Positions 53,679-62,426 of a stretch of DNA of 64,000 nt are shown in pieces. The notes beneath the pieces are model-generated. The model was not told where the DNA came from. It worked only from the letters and a program-made list of their open reading frames with translations, and made no database searches. Positions within the stretch are counted from its first letter, which is position 1, and each line of letters begins with the position of its first letter. The translations under genes were made by a program, and so were the position numbers. The DNA is from Teichococcus vastitatis (GTDB lineage Bacteria; Pseudomonadota; Alphaproteobacteria; Acetobacterales; Acetobacteraceae), in NCBI RefSeq assembly GCF_003604215.1, contig NZ_QXGS01000006.1, positions 1-64,000 on the forward strand, read 5' to 3'.

Positions 53679-54695
53679 ATGACCGCCGCACCGGATGCCC
53701 CGCCGCTCAACCTGCTGACCGACATCGCCGGGCTGCGGGTGGGCCACCACACCGACCTGGCCCTCGGCTCCGGTGTCACCGCGGTGGTGTTCGACGCGCC
53801 GGCGGTGGCGGCGGTGACCATTCGCGGCGGCGCGCCCGGCGGCCGCGACACCGAGCTGCTGCGCGGCGAGGCCACGGTGCAGGCGGTGGACGCGCTGGTG
53901 CTGTCGGGCGGCTCCACCTTCGGGCTGGACGCGGCGGGCGGGGTGCAGGCGGCGCTGCGCGAGCAGGGGCGGGGGCAGCGCTTCGGCGGCATGGCCATCC
54001 CGCTGGCGCCGCAGGCCATCCTGTTCGACCTGCGCAACGGCGGCAACAAGGATTGGGGGCGGTTCAGCCCTTATCGCGAGTTCGGCTACCAGGCGGCGGT
54101 GGCGGCGCGGAAGGGCGCCTTCGCGCTCGGCAGCGTCGGCGCCGGCACCGGGGCCACCACGGCGACGGTGAAGGGCGGCATCGGCTCGGCCAGCGGCATC
54201 ACCGCCGGGGGGCACCGCGTCGCCGCGCTGGTCGCGGTGAACGCCGTCGGCTCGCCCCTGGTGGGGGAGGGGCCATGGTTCTGGGCCGCACCCTTCGAGG
54301 AAGGGGCGGAGTTCGGCGGCCTCGGCCTGCCGCCGCGCTTCGGGCCGGAGCATACGCGGCTGCGGCTGAAGGGCGGCGCTGGCACCGCCACCACCATCGG
54401 CATCGTCGCCACCGATGCGGCGCTGAACCGGGCGCAGGCGCAGCGGCTGGCGATCATGGCCGATGACGGGCTGGCCCGCGCCATCCTGCCCGCCCATGCG
54501 CCGAGCGATGGCGACACGGTGTTCGCGGCCTCCACCGGGGCGCGGCCGCTTACCGATCCGCTGGCGGAGCTGGCGGCGCTCGGCCACCTCGCCGGGGCGG
54601 TGATGGCCCGTGCCATCGCGCGCGGCGTGTTCGCGGCGGCGGCGCTGCCCTATGCCGGGGCGCAGACCGCGTGGCGGGACCGTTTCGCCGCGTAG
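53679..54695 (+). CDS. P1-family (S58/DmpA-like) peptidase
   Basis: A 338-residue P1 peptidase of the L-aminopeptidase/D-esterase or NylC-like branch: LTDIAGLRVGHHTD at the N-terminus, ALVLSGGSTFGLDAAGGVQ, GAGTGATTATVKGGIGSAS, ALVAVNAVGSP and TATTIGIVATDA near the autocleavage point. Members undergo autocatalytic chain cleavage and hydrolyse amide bonds of peptides, D-amino acid amides or oligoamides. Here the residue before the presumed Thr nucleophile is Ala rather than the usual Asn. Divergent from the SBP_bac_5 gene and convergent with the second P1 gene. Confidence 0.87.
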   Translation: MTAAPDAPPLNLLTDIAGLRVGHHTDLALGSGVTAVVFDAPAVAAVTIRGGAPGGRDTELLRGEATVQAVDALVLSGGSTFGLDAAGGVQAALREQGRGQRFGGMAIPLAPQAILFDLRNGGNKDWGRFSPYREFGYQAAVAARKGAFALGSVGAGTGATTATVKGGIGSASGITAGGHRVAALVAVNAVGSPLVGEGPWFWAAPFEEGAEFGGLGLPPRFGPEHTRLRLKGGAGTATTIGIVATDAALNRAQAQRLAIMADDGLARAILPAHAPSDGDTVFAASTGARPLTDPLAELAALGHLAGAVMARAIARGVFAAAALPYAGAQTAWRDRFAA

Positions 54696-54720
54696 CAGGG
54701 GATGGCCTTCCGCGGCGCCG

Positions 54721-55071
54721 CGGATCGCGCTGATCCAGTGGGGCAGCGATTATTTCGACCCGAACACCAATGCCGGGGCCTTCCTGATCAACACCGGCAA
54801 CAGCGACGACGCGCGCAACAAGACCCTGGTGTGGCGGGCGAACTGGCTGATCCCGGAGCTCAGCGCCCGCACCGCCGCGGCGCGCACCGAAACCGATCCG
54901 GTCCGGCGCACGGCGCTGTACGAGGGATTGCAGCGCGAAAGCCAGCGCGACAGCCGGTTCGTGATGCTGTTCCAGCTGATCGAGAATTCGGTAACGCGCG
55001 CCGCGGTGACCGGCCTCGACACCGGGCCCATGAGCGACCGCTACCGTTGCCGGGGCATCGGCAAGGCCTGA
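54721..55071 (+). pseudogene. C-terminal remnant of a peptide-type ABC substrate-binding protein
   Basis: The frame reads IALIQWGSDYFDPNTNAGAF, later RNKTLVWRANWLIPELSART and RDSRFVMLFQLIENSV, to a stop at 55069-55071. These are the C-terminal conserved blocks of SBP_bac_5 proteins (about 117 residues of the normal 500 or more). The upstream part is missing and replaced by the P1 peptidase gene end. It is not a copy of the intact gene at 52004, whose C-terminus differs. Confidence 0.75.
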
Positions 55072-55086
55072 AGGGGAGGGCGGCCT

Positions 55087-56157
55087 TCAACGAGGCGCCA
55101 GCACCTCGCGCAGGCTGCGGCGGCAATGCCCGCGGAACCCCATGGTGGTGTCGGCCGCGGCCAGCGCATCCATCACCGCTTCCGCCGTCGCCTCGGCGGC
55201 GGCGCGGAACACCTGGTCCATCCGGCTTTCCGCCAGCACGCGGCGCGGCAGAAAGGCGTCGCCCTCGTGCGGCAGCCGCCCGGCGGTGGAGAAGGCGAGG
55301 GCGATGTCGCCGCTGCCATGCCCCCAGAACGAGCCCGTCCAGGCGATGCCGGTGCCGGCGCGGGCCGCGATCCGGCGCAGCTGCCGGTGTTCCAGCGGGA
55401 TGTCGGTGGCGAGAACCACGATCACCGAGCCCCGCTCCGGCACCGGAACGTCGGGCTCCGCGACCCGGCGGCCATCCGGCAGGCGGAGGTCGCCCGCGGC
55501 GCCGAAATTGGCCAGCACCAGGGCGCCGAGGCAGAAGGCCTCCTGCCCGATCCCGAGCCGCCGGGACGCGGTGCCGATGCCGCCCTTCAGGCCGAAGCAG
55601 CTCATGCCGGTGCCGGCGCCCACCGCGCCCGATGCCATGCCGCCATCGGCGGCGGCCCGCGCGGCGGCCAGGGCGGCGGCGGCATCCTCCGGCGTCACCG
55701 CCATGGCCTGGATGTCGTTCAGGTAGCCGTCATTGCATTCCAGCACCACCGGGTTGACCGTGGACAGGTCGCGGCCGATGCGCGGCTCGCCGGCGATGGC
55801 GTCGCGGATCAGCGCCTCGGCGCAGGCGGCAACGCCGAAGGTGTTGGTCAGCAGGATCGGCGTTTCCAGCTGGCCCAGCTCATCCACCTGCATCAGGCCG
55901 ATGCTCTTGCCGAAGCCGTTCAGCACCTGGCTGGCCGCCGGCACCTTCGCGTGGAACAGGTTCCCGTCCTGCGGCAGGATGGCGGTGACGCCGGTGCGGA
56001 TGGCGTCGCCGCGGTGCAGCGTGCGGTGCCCGACCCGGACGCCGGGGACGTCGGTGATGGCGTTGCGCGGCCCGGGCGGCAGCGTGCCCCAGCCGAGGCC
56101 CAGGCTGCGGGCGCGCGGGCCGGGCTCGGCGGAACGGGCGGTGGCATTGGCGGGCAA
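55087..56157 (-). CDS. P1-family DmpA-type aminopeptidase with Gly-Ser autocleavage site
   Basis: A 356-residue enzyme of the S58 family, close to DmpA/BapA. It has ITDVPGVRVGHRTL, QVLNGFGKSIGLMQVDELG, GAGTGMSCFGLKGGIGTASR and the autocleavage pair Gly243-Ser244 in ERGSVIVVLATD. After self-cleavage Ser244 is the nucleophile. Expected substrates are D-amino acid amides, beta-peptides or small peptides. The start is TTG at 56157, preceded by GGGGGGAAG about 6 nt upstream; no ATG lies before the first conserved motif. It follows the sugar ABC permease on the same strand by 93 nt. Confidence 0.88.
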   Translation of the reverse strand: MPANATARSAEPGPRARSLGLGWGTLPPGPRNAITDVPGVRVGHRTLHRGDAIRTGVTAILPQDGNLFHAKVPAASQVLNGFGKSIGLMQVDELGQLETPILLTNTFGVAACAEALIRDAIAGEPRIGRDLSTVNPVVLECNDGYLNDIQAMAVTPEDAAAALAAARAAADGGMASGAVGAGTGMSCFGLKGGIGTASRRLGIGQEAFCLGALVLANFGAAGDLRLPDGRRVAEPDVPVPERGSVIVVLATDIPLEHRQLRRIAARAGTGIAWTGSFWGHGSGDIALAFSTAGRLPHEGDAFLPRRVLAESRMDQVFRAAAEATAEAVMDALAAADTTMGFRGHCRRSLREVLAPR

Positions 56158-56250
56158 GGGCTTCCCCCCGGGTTGCGGCGATGCCGTTGTTCCAGCTGCG
56201 GGGCGCGCTGCAAACCCCCCTTCCGCGCGACCCCTTCGTCCTGCCGGCCG

Positions 56251-57279
56251 CTACCCGATGCCGCGGCGCTGCGCCCGCAGCCGCTGTGCATAGACGTTGA
56301 CCACCAGCGCCATCAGCAGCACCAGCCCGCGGATCAGGATCTTCAGGAAGCTGTCCATGCGGATGTGGTCCAGCCCGTTGTTCAGCACGCCCAGCACCAG
56401 CACGCCGACGATGGTGTTGCCGATGCCGCCCTGGCCGCCGAACAGGCTGGTGCCGCCCACCACCACGGCCGAGATGGCGTCCAGCAGGTAGTTGTCGAAC
56501 TGGTTCTGCTGCGCGCTGCCGAAATAGGCGACGCCCAGCATGCCGGCGATGCCGGAGCACAGCGCCGAGATCATCATCACCGCCGCCACCACCGCCTTCA
56601 CCGCGACGCCGGAATGCTCCGCCGCCTCGCGGTTGCCGCCCACCATGTAGACGTAGCGGCCGAAGCGCGTATAGGCGAGCACCAGGTGGCCCACCAGCAG
56701 CACCAGCGCCGCCACCAGCACGATCCACGGCACCGGGCCGATTGACCCGCTGCCCAGCGCCACCACCAGGTCCGGCACGTTGTAGGCGATCTGGCCGCGG
56801 ATCAGCAGCGCGCCGATGCCGTTGCCGATCTGCAGCATGGCCAGCGTCATGATGAAGGAGGGGATGCCGATCCAGGTGACGCCGAAGGCGGTGACGGCGC
56901 CGAGCGCCAGGGCACCCGCCAGCGCCAGCCCCATGGCGAGCGGCCCGGGCAGGGGCAGGTTGGCGATGTTGACGCTGCTGTCCTGCAGCGTGAAGAAGGC
57001 CAGCAGGATGCCGGCGGCGTTGGCGACGGAGGCGACGGACAGGTCGATCTCGGCGCACAGGATCACATAGGTCAGCCCCACCGCGATGATGGCGGTGATG
57101 GACACCTGCTGCAGGATGTTGCTGACATTGCCCAGCGTCGCGAAGGACGGGCTGAGCAGGCTGAACAGCAGCACCAGCGCGATCAGCGTGACAAACGGCG
57201 CCAGGTTGCGCAGCTGCGCGCCGAGGCGGAGCCAGAGCGGGTCGCGCAGCGCGGCGGGATCGGTCAGGGGCGCGGACAT
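56251..57279 (-). CDS. Ribose-type sugar ABC transporter permease (RbsC-like)
   Basis: A 342-residue inner-membrane permease with about nine hydrophobic segments. VGLTYVILCAEIDLSVASVA and YMVGGNREAAEHSGVAVK are RbsC hallmarks, and the end GGTSLFGGQGGIGNT is typical. The start MSAPLTD at 57279 follows AAGGAAGA; an ATG at 57297 overlaps the ATPase stop. It works with the double ATPase and the sugar-binding protein downstream in the text order (upstream in transcription). Confidence 0.92.
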   Translation of the reverse strand: MSAPLTDPAALRDPLWLRLGAQLRNLAPFVTLIALVLLFSLLSPSFATLGNVSNILQQVSITAIIAVGLTYVILCAEIDLSVASVANAAGILLAFFTLQDSSVNIANLPLPGPLAMGLALAGALALGAVTAFGVTWIGIPSFIMTLAMLQIGNGIGALLIRGQIAYNVPDLVVALGSGSIGPVPWIVLVAALVLLVGHLVLAYTRFGRYVYMVGGNREAAEHSGVAVKAVVAAVMMISALCSGIAGMLGVAYFGSAQQNQFDNYLLDAISAVVVGGTSLFGGQGGIGNTIVGVLVLGVLNNGLDHIRMDSFLKILIRGLVLLMALVVNVYAQRLRAQRRGIG

Positions 57280-57293
57280 CCGGTGTTCTTCCT

Positions 57294-58799
57294 TCACGCT
57301 GCTTCCAGCAGGCGGTCCTTGCCCACCGCTTCCCCGGCGAATTCGCGCGCCAGCACGCCGCGCCGCATCACCAGGATGCGGTCGGCCAGCGACAGCACGG
57401 TTTCCGGTTCGGAGGAGACGACGAGGATGCCGATGCCTTCGGCGCGCAGCGCGCGCACGATGCGCACCACGTCGTCCTTGGCGCCGACATCCATGCCGCG
57501 CGTCGGCTCGCTCAGCAGCAGCACGCGCGGCAGGTGGGTCAGCCAGCGGGCCAGCGCCACCTTCTGCTGGTTGCCGCCCGAGAGCTGGCCCACCGGCAGG
57601 TCGACGCGCGCCGGCCGCACGCCGAGGCGGCGCACATGCCCCTCGGCGATCTCGCGCTCCCGGCGCGGGCGCACCAGGAAATGGTTGATGCGCTCCAGGA
57701 TGGAGATGCTGATGTTGCGGTACACCGGCTCCGGCGCGAACAGCATGGCGCGGCGGCTTTCCGGCACAAAGGCGATGCCGGCGCGCTTGGCCGCCGGCGT
57801 GCCGCCCGCGAGCTTCGCCGCCTGCCCGTCCACCCGCACCGTGCCGTGGTCCAGCGGGAGCTTGCCCGACAGGGCGCGGGCCAGTTCCAGCTGGCCCGAG
57901 CCCATGAAGCCGTAGATGCCGACCACCTCGCCCGCATGGATGCTGAGCGAGGCCCCCTCGAACAATCCGGCGACGCCGAGATCCTCCGCCTCCAGCACGG
58001 CGGGGGTGGAAGGGCGCGGCGGCAGGGTGCGGGCGTCGGTGTAGCTTTCCTCCAGCCGCTCATGGCCGCCGCCGATCATCCGCTCGATCAGCCAGGACTT
58101 GCCGACCTCCCGCGCGGGCGAGGCGCCGACGCGGCGGCCGTTGCGGAACACGGTGACGTTGTCCGAGATTCGCAGCACGTCGTCGAGGAAGTGGGAGATG
58201 AACACCACGCTGCGGCCGGAGGCGCGCAGCCGTTCCAACAAGGTGAACAGCGTCTCCACCTCGGGCGGCGACAGGGCGGAGGTCGGCTCGTCCAGGATCA
58301 GGATGCGGGCGCCGGAGAGCAGCACGCGGGCCAGCTCGATCATCTGCTGCAGCCCAAGCGGCAGGGCGCCGGCCGGCGCGGCGGGATCGACCTCGATGCC
58401 GAGCTCGCGCAGCTGCGCCCGCGCCTGGTCGCGCATGCGTCGCCAGGACACAAGGCCCGCGCGGTTCAGCGGCTGCCGCCCCAGCAGGACGTTCTCGGCC
58501 ACCGACAGCGCCGGCACGATGGACAGCTCCTGGTGCACCATGCCGATGCCGGCATCGCGCGCGTCGCGCGGCGAGCGCAGCCGGACGGGACGCCCGTCCA
58601 GCCGCATCTCGCCATCATATTCGCCGTGCACGCCGGCGATGATCTTCATCAGCGTGCTCTTGCCGGCGCCGTTCTCGCCCACCAGGCCGTGGATCTCGCC
58701 CCGGCCCAAGGTGAAATCCACGGAATCCAGCGCGGTGACGCCGGCGAAGCGCTTGGACACGCCGCGCAGTTCCAGCAGCGGCGCCTGTTCGGATGGCAT
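57294..58799 (-). CDS. Sugar ABC transporter ATP-binding protein with two ATPase domains (RbsA-like)
   Basis: A 501-residue tandem ATPase. The first domain has GENGAGKST, LGLQQMIELARVLL and LILDEPTSALSP. The second domain has a degenerate Walker A (GFMGSGQLELARALSG), LSGGNQQKVALARWL and LLLSEPTRGMDVGAK. That asymmetry is normal for the CUT2 family. The ATG at 58799 has only a weak ribosome site. It is flanked by 17 nt to the binding-protein gene and 14 nt to the permease start. Confidence 0.93.
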   Translation of the reverse strand: MPSEQAPLLELRGVSKRFAGVTALDSVDFTLGRGEIHGLVGENGAGKSTLMKIIAGVHGEYDGEMRLDGRPVRLRSPRDARDAGIGMVHQELSIVPALSVAENVLLGRQPLNRAGLVSWRRMRDQARAQLRELGIEVDPAAPAGALPLGLQQMIELARVLLSGARILILDEPTSALSPPEVETLFTLLERLRASGRSVVFISHFLDDVLRISDNVTVFRNGRRVGASPAREVGKSWLIERMIGGGHERLEESYTDARTLPPRPSTPAVLEAEDLGVAGLFEGASLSIHAGEVVGIYGFMGSGQLELARALSGKLPLDHGTVRVDGQAAKLAGGTPAAKRAGIAFVPESRRAMLFAPEPVYRNISISILERINHFLVRPRREREIAEGHVRRLGVRPARVDLPVGQLSGGNQQKVALARWLTHLPRVLLLSEPTRGMDVGAKDDVVRIVRALRAEGIGILVVSSEPETVLSLADRILVMRRGVLAREFAGEAVGKDRLLEAA

Positions 58800-58816
58800 G
58801 CGGTGCGCGCCCCGGC

Positions 58817-59842
58817 TCAGATCAGGAAGTGCTTCTGCATCCACGCCATGCCGGCCGCATTGCCTTTGGTGACCACCGGCCCGTCGGTGATCACGTGCTT
58901 CGGGATGCCCTCCGGCCCGGTTTTCTCGCCCGCCACCACGGCCGCCACGCCGGCCATGATGGCGCCGCCATGGATGCGGCAGGACGGGTTGCGCACCGTG
59001 GCGTGCATGCGCCCGTCCGCCACGGCGGCCAGCGCCGGCGGCATGGCATCGCAGCCGCCGATCTTGATGTCGGTGCGGCCCTTGGCGCGCATCACGTTGT
59101 AGGCGGCCAGCGCCATGTCGTCATTGTGGAAGTAGGCGGCGCTGATCTTGGGATATTTGGTCAGGTGGGTGTCCCAGATGCGCGCCACCTTGGTAACGTC
59201 CCAGTCGCCCGGCGTGGTGTCCAGCACCTCCACCTTCGGATAGCGCTTCACCACGGAATCGAAGCCGCGCGCGCGGCCCTGCGCCCCGGTGTGGCCGAGC
59301 GCGCCCTGGGTCATGATCACCGTGCCCTCACCGCCGATCGCCTGCATCAGCGCCTCGGTGACGGAAGCGCCCATGAACTCGTTGTCGGGCGCCAGGAAGG
59401 AGTGGACATTCACCTGATCGAGCGGCGCGATCAGCGTGTCCATGTCGATCACCGGGATGCCGGCATCGATCATGCGGCGCACCGGCGCCGTCAGCGTGCC
59501 GATGCCGAACGCCTGGATGGCCACGAAATCCCAGCGCTGCGACGCCATGTTGTCGATGGCGCCGCGCTGGCGGGTGGCGTTCAGCTCGCCGTCGAACCAG
59601 GTGACATCGACGTTGAACAGCTTGCCCCAGTATTCCGCGGCGGCCTTGCCCTGGGCGCACCAGGTGGCCTGCAGCCCGGCATTGGAAAAGGCGGCGCGCA
59701 GCGGCTTCTCGGAGCGCCCCATCTCGGCGGCGAAGGCGGGATCGAGGCCGATGCCCCCGAGCAGCGGTGCCGTGGCGGCGGCGGTGGCGGCAGCGGTCAG
59801 CAGGGCACGACGGCCACCACGCGGTGGGTCTTGCTGGTCCAT
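58817..59842 (-). CDS. Sugar ABC transporter periplasmic binding protein (RbsB-like)
   Basis: A 341-residue binding protein of the type I sugar family. A Tat-like signal (RRALLTAAATAAATAPLLGG) is followed by KPLRAAFSNAGLQATW, IQAFGIGTLTAPVRRMIDAG, IPVIDMDTLI and ISAAYFHNDDMALAAYNVM. The DMDTL and HNDD segments are usual sugar-contact positions. It heads the sugar-transporter operon; AGGGGAGAGG precedes ATG 59842. The ligand is unknown; no sugar kinase or isomerase is nearby. Confidence 0.92.
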   Translation of the reverse strand: MDQQDPPRGGRRALLTAAATAAATAPLLGGIGLDPAFAAEMGRSEKPLRAAFSNAGLQATWCAQGKAAAEYWGKLFNVDVTWFDGELNATRQRGAIDNMASQRWDFVAIQAFGIGTLTAPVRRMIDAGIPVIDMDTLIAPLDQVNVHSFLAPDNEFMGASVTEALMQAIGGEGTVIMTQGALGHTGAQGRARGFDSVVKRYPKVEVLDTTPGDWDVTKVARIWDTHLTKYPKISAAYFHNDDMALAAYNVMRAKGRTDIKIGGCDAMPPALAAVADGRMHATVRNPSCRIHGGAIMAGVAAVVAGEKTGPEGIPKHVITDGPVVTKGNAAGMAWMQKHFLI

Positions 59843-60031
59843 GACATCCTCTCCCCTGCCCGGGGCGATCATGCGCGCCGCCGCTCGGGCCCGTTCCAGC
59901 TTGCACAGCGCCGCGGCGGATTGCAATCACTGGCAAGGTGCGGGGATGCCGCGGCCCCGTTTGGAACGGCGAGCCGCCACGGCGCGCGCCTGGCCATGGT
60001 GCGCGCCCGGGCGGGGCCGCGGCGAGCAAGC
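59843..60031 (-). promoter_or_regulatory. Promoter region of the sugar ABC operon, with palindrome GATTGCAATC
   Basis: 189 nt between the methyltransferase stop and the RbsB-like start. It contains a perfect 10-bp palindrome GATTGCAATC (59919-59928), the only AT-rich patch in the gap, and a GC hairpin (GGCGCGC at 59981 with GCGCGCC at 60001) that may end the methyltransferase transcript. No other coding sequence is supported. Confidence 0.45.
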
Positions 60032-60811
60032 TCAGGCCGGCTTGCGCGCGTGCAGGATGAAGCGGTGGAACAGGAAGGTGCGCAGCCAGTCGCGCGGCGC
60101 GGCCTGCCGGCGCTGCGCGGCGAGGATGCGGCCGTAGGATTGCGCGGTGACCGCGGTGAAGCCGGCGGCCTCGGCCAACGGACGCAGGCGCTCGAAGGTC
60201 AGGCCCCCGGCGAAGGGCAGCTGCCGCTGGATGGCGGCGCCGCGCGCCGCGGCCTCCGGCGTGCGCACCGGATCGGCGCCCTGCCGCTGTTCCAGCCAGG
60301 TGATCAGTCGCCGCGCCGCGTCGCCGCGCCATCCGCGCGGGGCGCTGAAATCCCCGTCGAACACCAGCAGCTGGCCGCCGGGCTTCAGCACGCGGAACCA
60401 ATCGGCCAGGGCCGCCGCCGGGTCGGTCAGGGTCCAGACCAGGTGGCGGCAGGTGACGGCGTCGTACTGCGCCGGGGCTTCGCGCGTATGCTCGGCATCG
60501 GCCAGAAAGAAGCGGGCGGCGGGGTCGCCCGCGTGCTTGGCCCGGGCGCGGGCCAGCATCGCCTCGGAGAAGTCCAGCGCGGTGACGCGGTGGCCGAGCT
60601 CGCGCAGCACCCCCGTCAATTCGCCGGTGCCGCAGGCCAGCTCCAGCACCGAGAGCGGCGCCTCGCCCAGCCGGGCGCGGAACTCGGCGAGCCAGGCGGC
60701 GCGCTCCGGCCCTGCCGGGATGCGGTGGCCGAAGGCCTGGTCGAAGGTGGCCGCCCGCTCGCTCCAGTAGTCGCGGATCTCCTCCTTCAGCGCGTAGTTG
60801 GCGCCGCTCAT
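60032..60811 (-). CDS. Class I SAM-dependent methyltransferase
   Basis: A 259-residue methyltransferase. Motif I is VLELACGTGELTGVLRELGH (about 54-73), then ALDFSEAMLARARAK, a motif with HLVWTLTDPAAAL and the closing LKPGGQLLVFDGD. The order resembles UbiE/Methyltransf_11 enzymes. Its ATG overlaps the stop of the dipeptide-type ATPase (ATGA), so it is part of that operon. The substrate is unknown; it might modify the transported compound or a metal-binding ligand. Confidence 0.88.
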   Translation of the reverse strand: MSGANYALKEEIRDYWSERAATFDQAFGHRIPAGPERAAWLAEFRARLGEAPLSVLELACGTGELTGVLRELGHRVTALDFSEAMLARARAKHAGDPAARFFLADAEHTREAPAQYDAVTCRHLVWTLTDPAAALADWFRVLKPGGQLLVFDGDFSAPRGWRGDAARRLITWLEQRQGADPVRTPEAAARGAAIQRQLPFAGGLTFERLRPLAEAAGFTAVTAQSYGRILAAQRRQAAPRDWLRTFLFHRFILHARKPA

Positions 60812-61557
60812 CCTTCCAGCTCGTACGACAGGGCGATCAGGTCCTGGGTGTGGGAATGCTTCGCCCGGCCGGCGCGCAGCTCGGCTTCCGACAGGATCTC
60901 AACGATGCGGCCGCCCTGCATCACCGCCAGCCTTTCGCAGAGATGCGCGATCACCGCGAGATTGTGCGACACCAGGATGCAGGTGAGCTGCCGCGCCTCG
61001 CGTAGGTCGGAGAGCAGGTTCAGCACCTCCGCCTGCACCGAAACGTCGAGCGCGCTGGTGGGCTCGTCCAGCAGCAGCACGGAAGGATCGGCGATCAGCG
61101 CGCGGGCGATGGCGACGCGCTGCCGCTGCCCGCCCGAGAGCTGGTGCGGATAGCGGAAGCGGGCGGTGTGGGGCAGGGCCACTTCCTCCAGCGCGCGGGC
61201 GATGCGCGCCTCGGCGTCGGCGATGCCGTGCACCTCCAGCGGCTCGGCCAGGATGCGGTCCACCGTCTGGCGCGGGTGCAGCGAGCCGTAGGGGTCCTGG
61301 AACACCATCTGCACGCGCCGGAAGAAGGCGCGGTCGCGCCGCGGGCCGAGGTTCTGCCCGGCCACCGCCATGCGGCCGTCCCAGCCCGGGTTGAGCCCGG
61401 CGATCGTGCGCAGCACGGTGGATTTGCCGGAACCGCTTTCCCCCACCAGCCCGAAGGTTTCGCCGGCCGCGACGCTGAAGCTGATGTCGCGCACCACATG
61501 GCTGGAGCCGAAATGCACGTCGAGGTGCTCGATGGCGATCATCGGGAGCTGGCTCAT
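60808..61557 (-). CDS. Dipeptide-type ABC transporter ATPase (DppF/OppF-like)
   Basis: A 249-residue ATPase. It has GESGSGKSTVLRTIAGL, MVFQDPYGSLHPRQTVDRIL (Q-loop with the family's FQDP), [19 protein letters not shown] and [19 protein letters not shown]. It lacks the usual C-terminal peptide-transporter extension (shorter than DppF's 320 residues). The start overlaps the preceding gene's stop as ATGA, and its own stop overlaps the methyltransferase ATG. Confidence 0.92.
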   Translation of the reverse strand: MSQLPMIAIEHLDVHFGSSHVVRDISFSVAAGETFGLVGESGSGKSTVLRTIAGLNPGWDGRMAVAGQNLGPRRDRAFFRRVQMVFQDPYGSLHPRQTVDRILAEPLEVHGIADAEARIARALEEVALPHTARFRYPHQLSGGQRQRVAIARALIADPSVLLLDEPTSALDVSVQAEVLNLLSDLREARQLTCILVSHNLAVIAHLCERLAVMQGGRIVEILSEAELRAGRAKHSHTQDLIALSYELEG

Positions 61558-62426
61558 GCGTGGCGCTCCAGCCAGGCGGCGTCGCGGGTCAGGGTGGGCA
61601 GGCGGGCCCGCTTCTTCGACAGCGAGGGCATGCAGTCGAGCAGGCCGCGGGTGTAGGCGTGCTGCGCGCGGTGCAGGTCGCGCGCCGGCAGCTCCTCCAT
61701 CACCTGGCCCGCATACATCACCACCACCCGGTCGCAGAACCGGGCCACCAGCGGCAGGTCGTGGCTGATCAGCATCAGCCCCATGCCGCGGGCGGACACC
61801 AGATCCTCGATCAGCTTCAGGATCTCGGCCTGGACCGAGGCATCGAGGGCGCTGGTCGGCTCGTCGGCAATCAGCAGGTCGGGGTTGGGCGCCAGCATCA
61901 TGGCAATCATCACCCGCTGGCCCATGCCGCCCGACACCTCGTGCGGGTAGGAACCCAGCACCCGCTTCGGATCGCGGATCCTGACCTGCTCCAGCAGGGT
62001 CAGCGCCGCGTCGCGCGCCTCCCGCTTGCCGCCCCCGCCGCTGCCGGAACGGTTGTGCGCCAGCCAGGCTTCGGAGATCTGCCGGCCCACCGTCATCACC
62101 GGGTTCAGCGAGTATTTCGGGTCCTGCATGATCAGCCCGATGCGGCCGCCGCGCAGCGTGCGCATCTGCCGCTCGGAGGCGCCCAGCACGTCGATCCCGT
62201 CGAAGCGCAGCGCCTCGGCCCGGACACGGGCGGCCTGCGGCAGCAGGCGCATCAGCGCCCGCCCCGTGACCGACTTGCCCGAGCCGCTCTCGCCGACGAT
62301 GCCGAGCTTCTCCCGCCCCATGGAAAAGGAGATGCCGCGCACCGCCTGGGTGAAGCCGGACGGGTTGGGGAAGTCCACCCGGAGGTCGCGGATCTCGACC
62401 AGATTGCCGTTGTTCATGCCGCTCAT
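61554..62426 (-). CDS. Dipeptide-type ABC transporter ATPase (DppD/OppD-like)
   Basis: A 290-residue ATPase. VDFPNPSGFTQAVRGISF precedes GESGSGKSVTGRAL; MQDPKYSLNPVMTVGRQI is the Q-loop; HEVSGGMGQRVMIAMML is a variant signature; [20 protein letters not shown] is Walker B. A glycine-rich insertion (RSGSGGGGKRE) lies between the Q-loop and signature. ATG 62426 overlaps the permease stop as ATGA; a second ATG at 62417 is possible. It pairs with the DppF-like subunit. Confidence 0.91.
   Translation of the reverse strand: MSGMNNGNLVEIRDLRVDFPNPSGFTQAVRGISFSMGREKLGIVGESGSGKSVTGRALMRLLPQAARVRAEALRFDGIDVLGASERQMRTLRGGRIGLIMQDPKYSLNPVMTVGRQISEAWLAHNRSGSGGGGKREARDAALTLLEQVRIRDPKRVLGSYPHEVSGGMGQRVMIAMMLAPNPDLLIADEPTSALDASVQAEILKLIEDLVSARGMGLMLISHDLPLVARFCDRVVVMYAGQVMEELPARDLHRAQHAYTRGLLDCMPSLSKKRARLPTLTRDAAWLERHA

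Noticed and set aside
60798-60986. Small plus-strand open frame over the methyltransferase/ATPase junction
   Set aside because: No ribosome site, Arg/Gly/Pro-rich, and fully inside the coding sequence of well-supported minus-strand genes.
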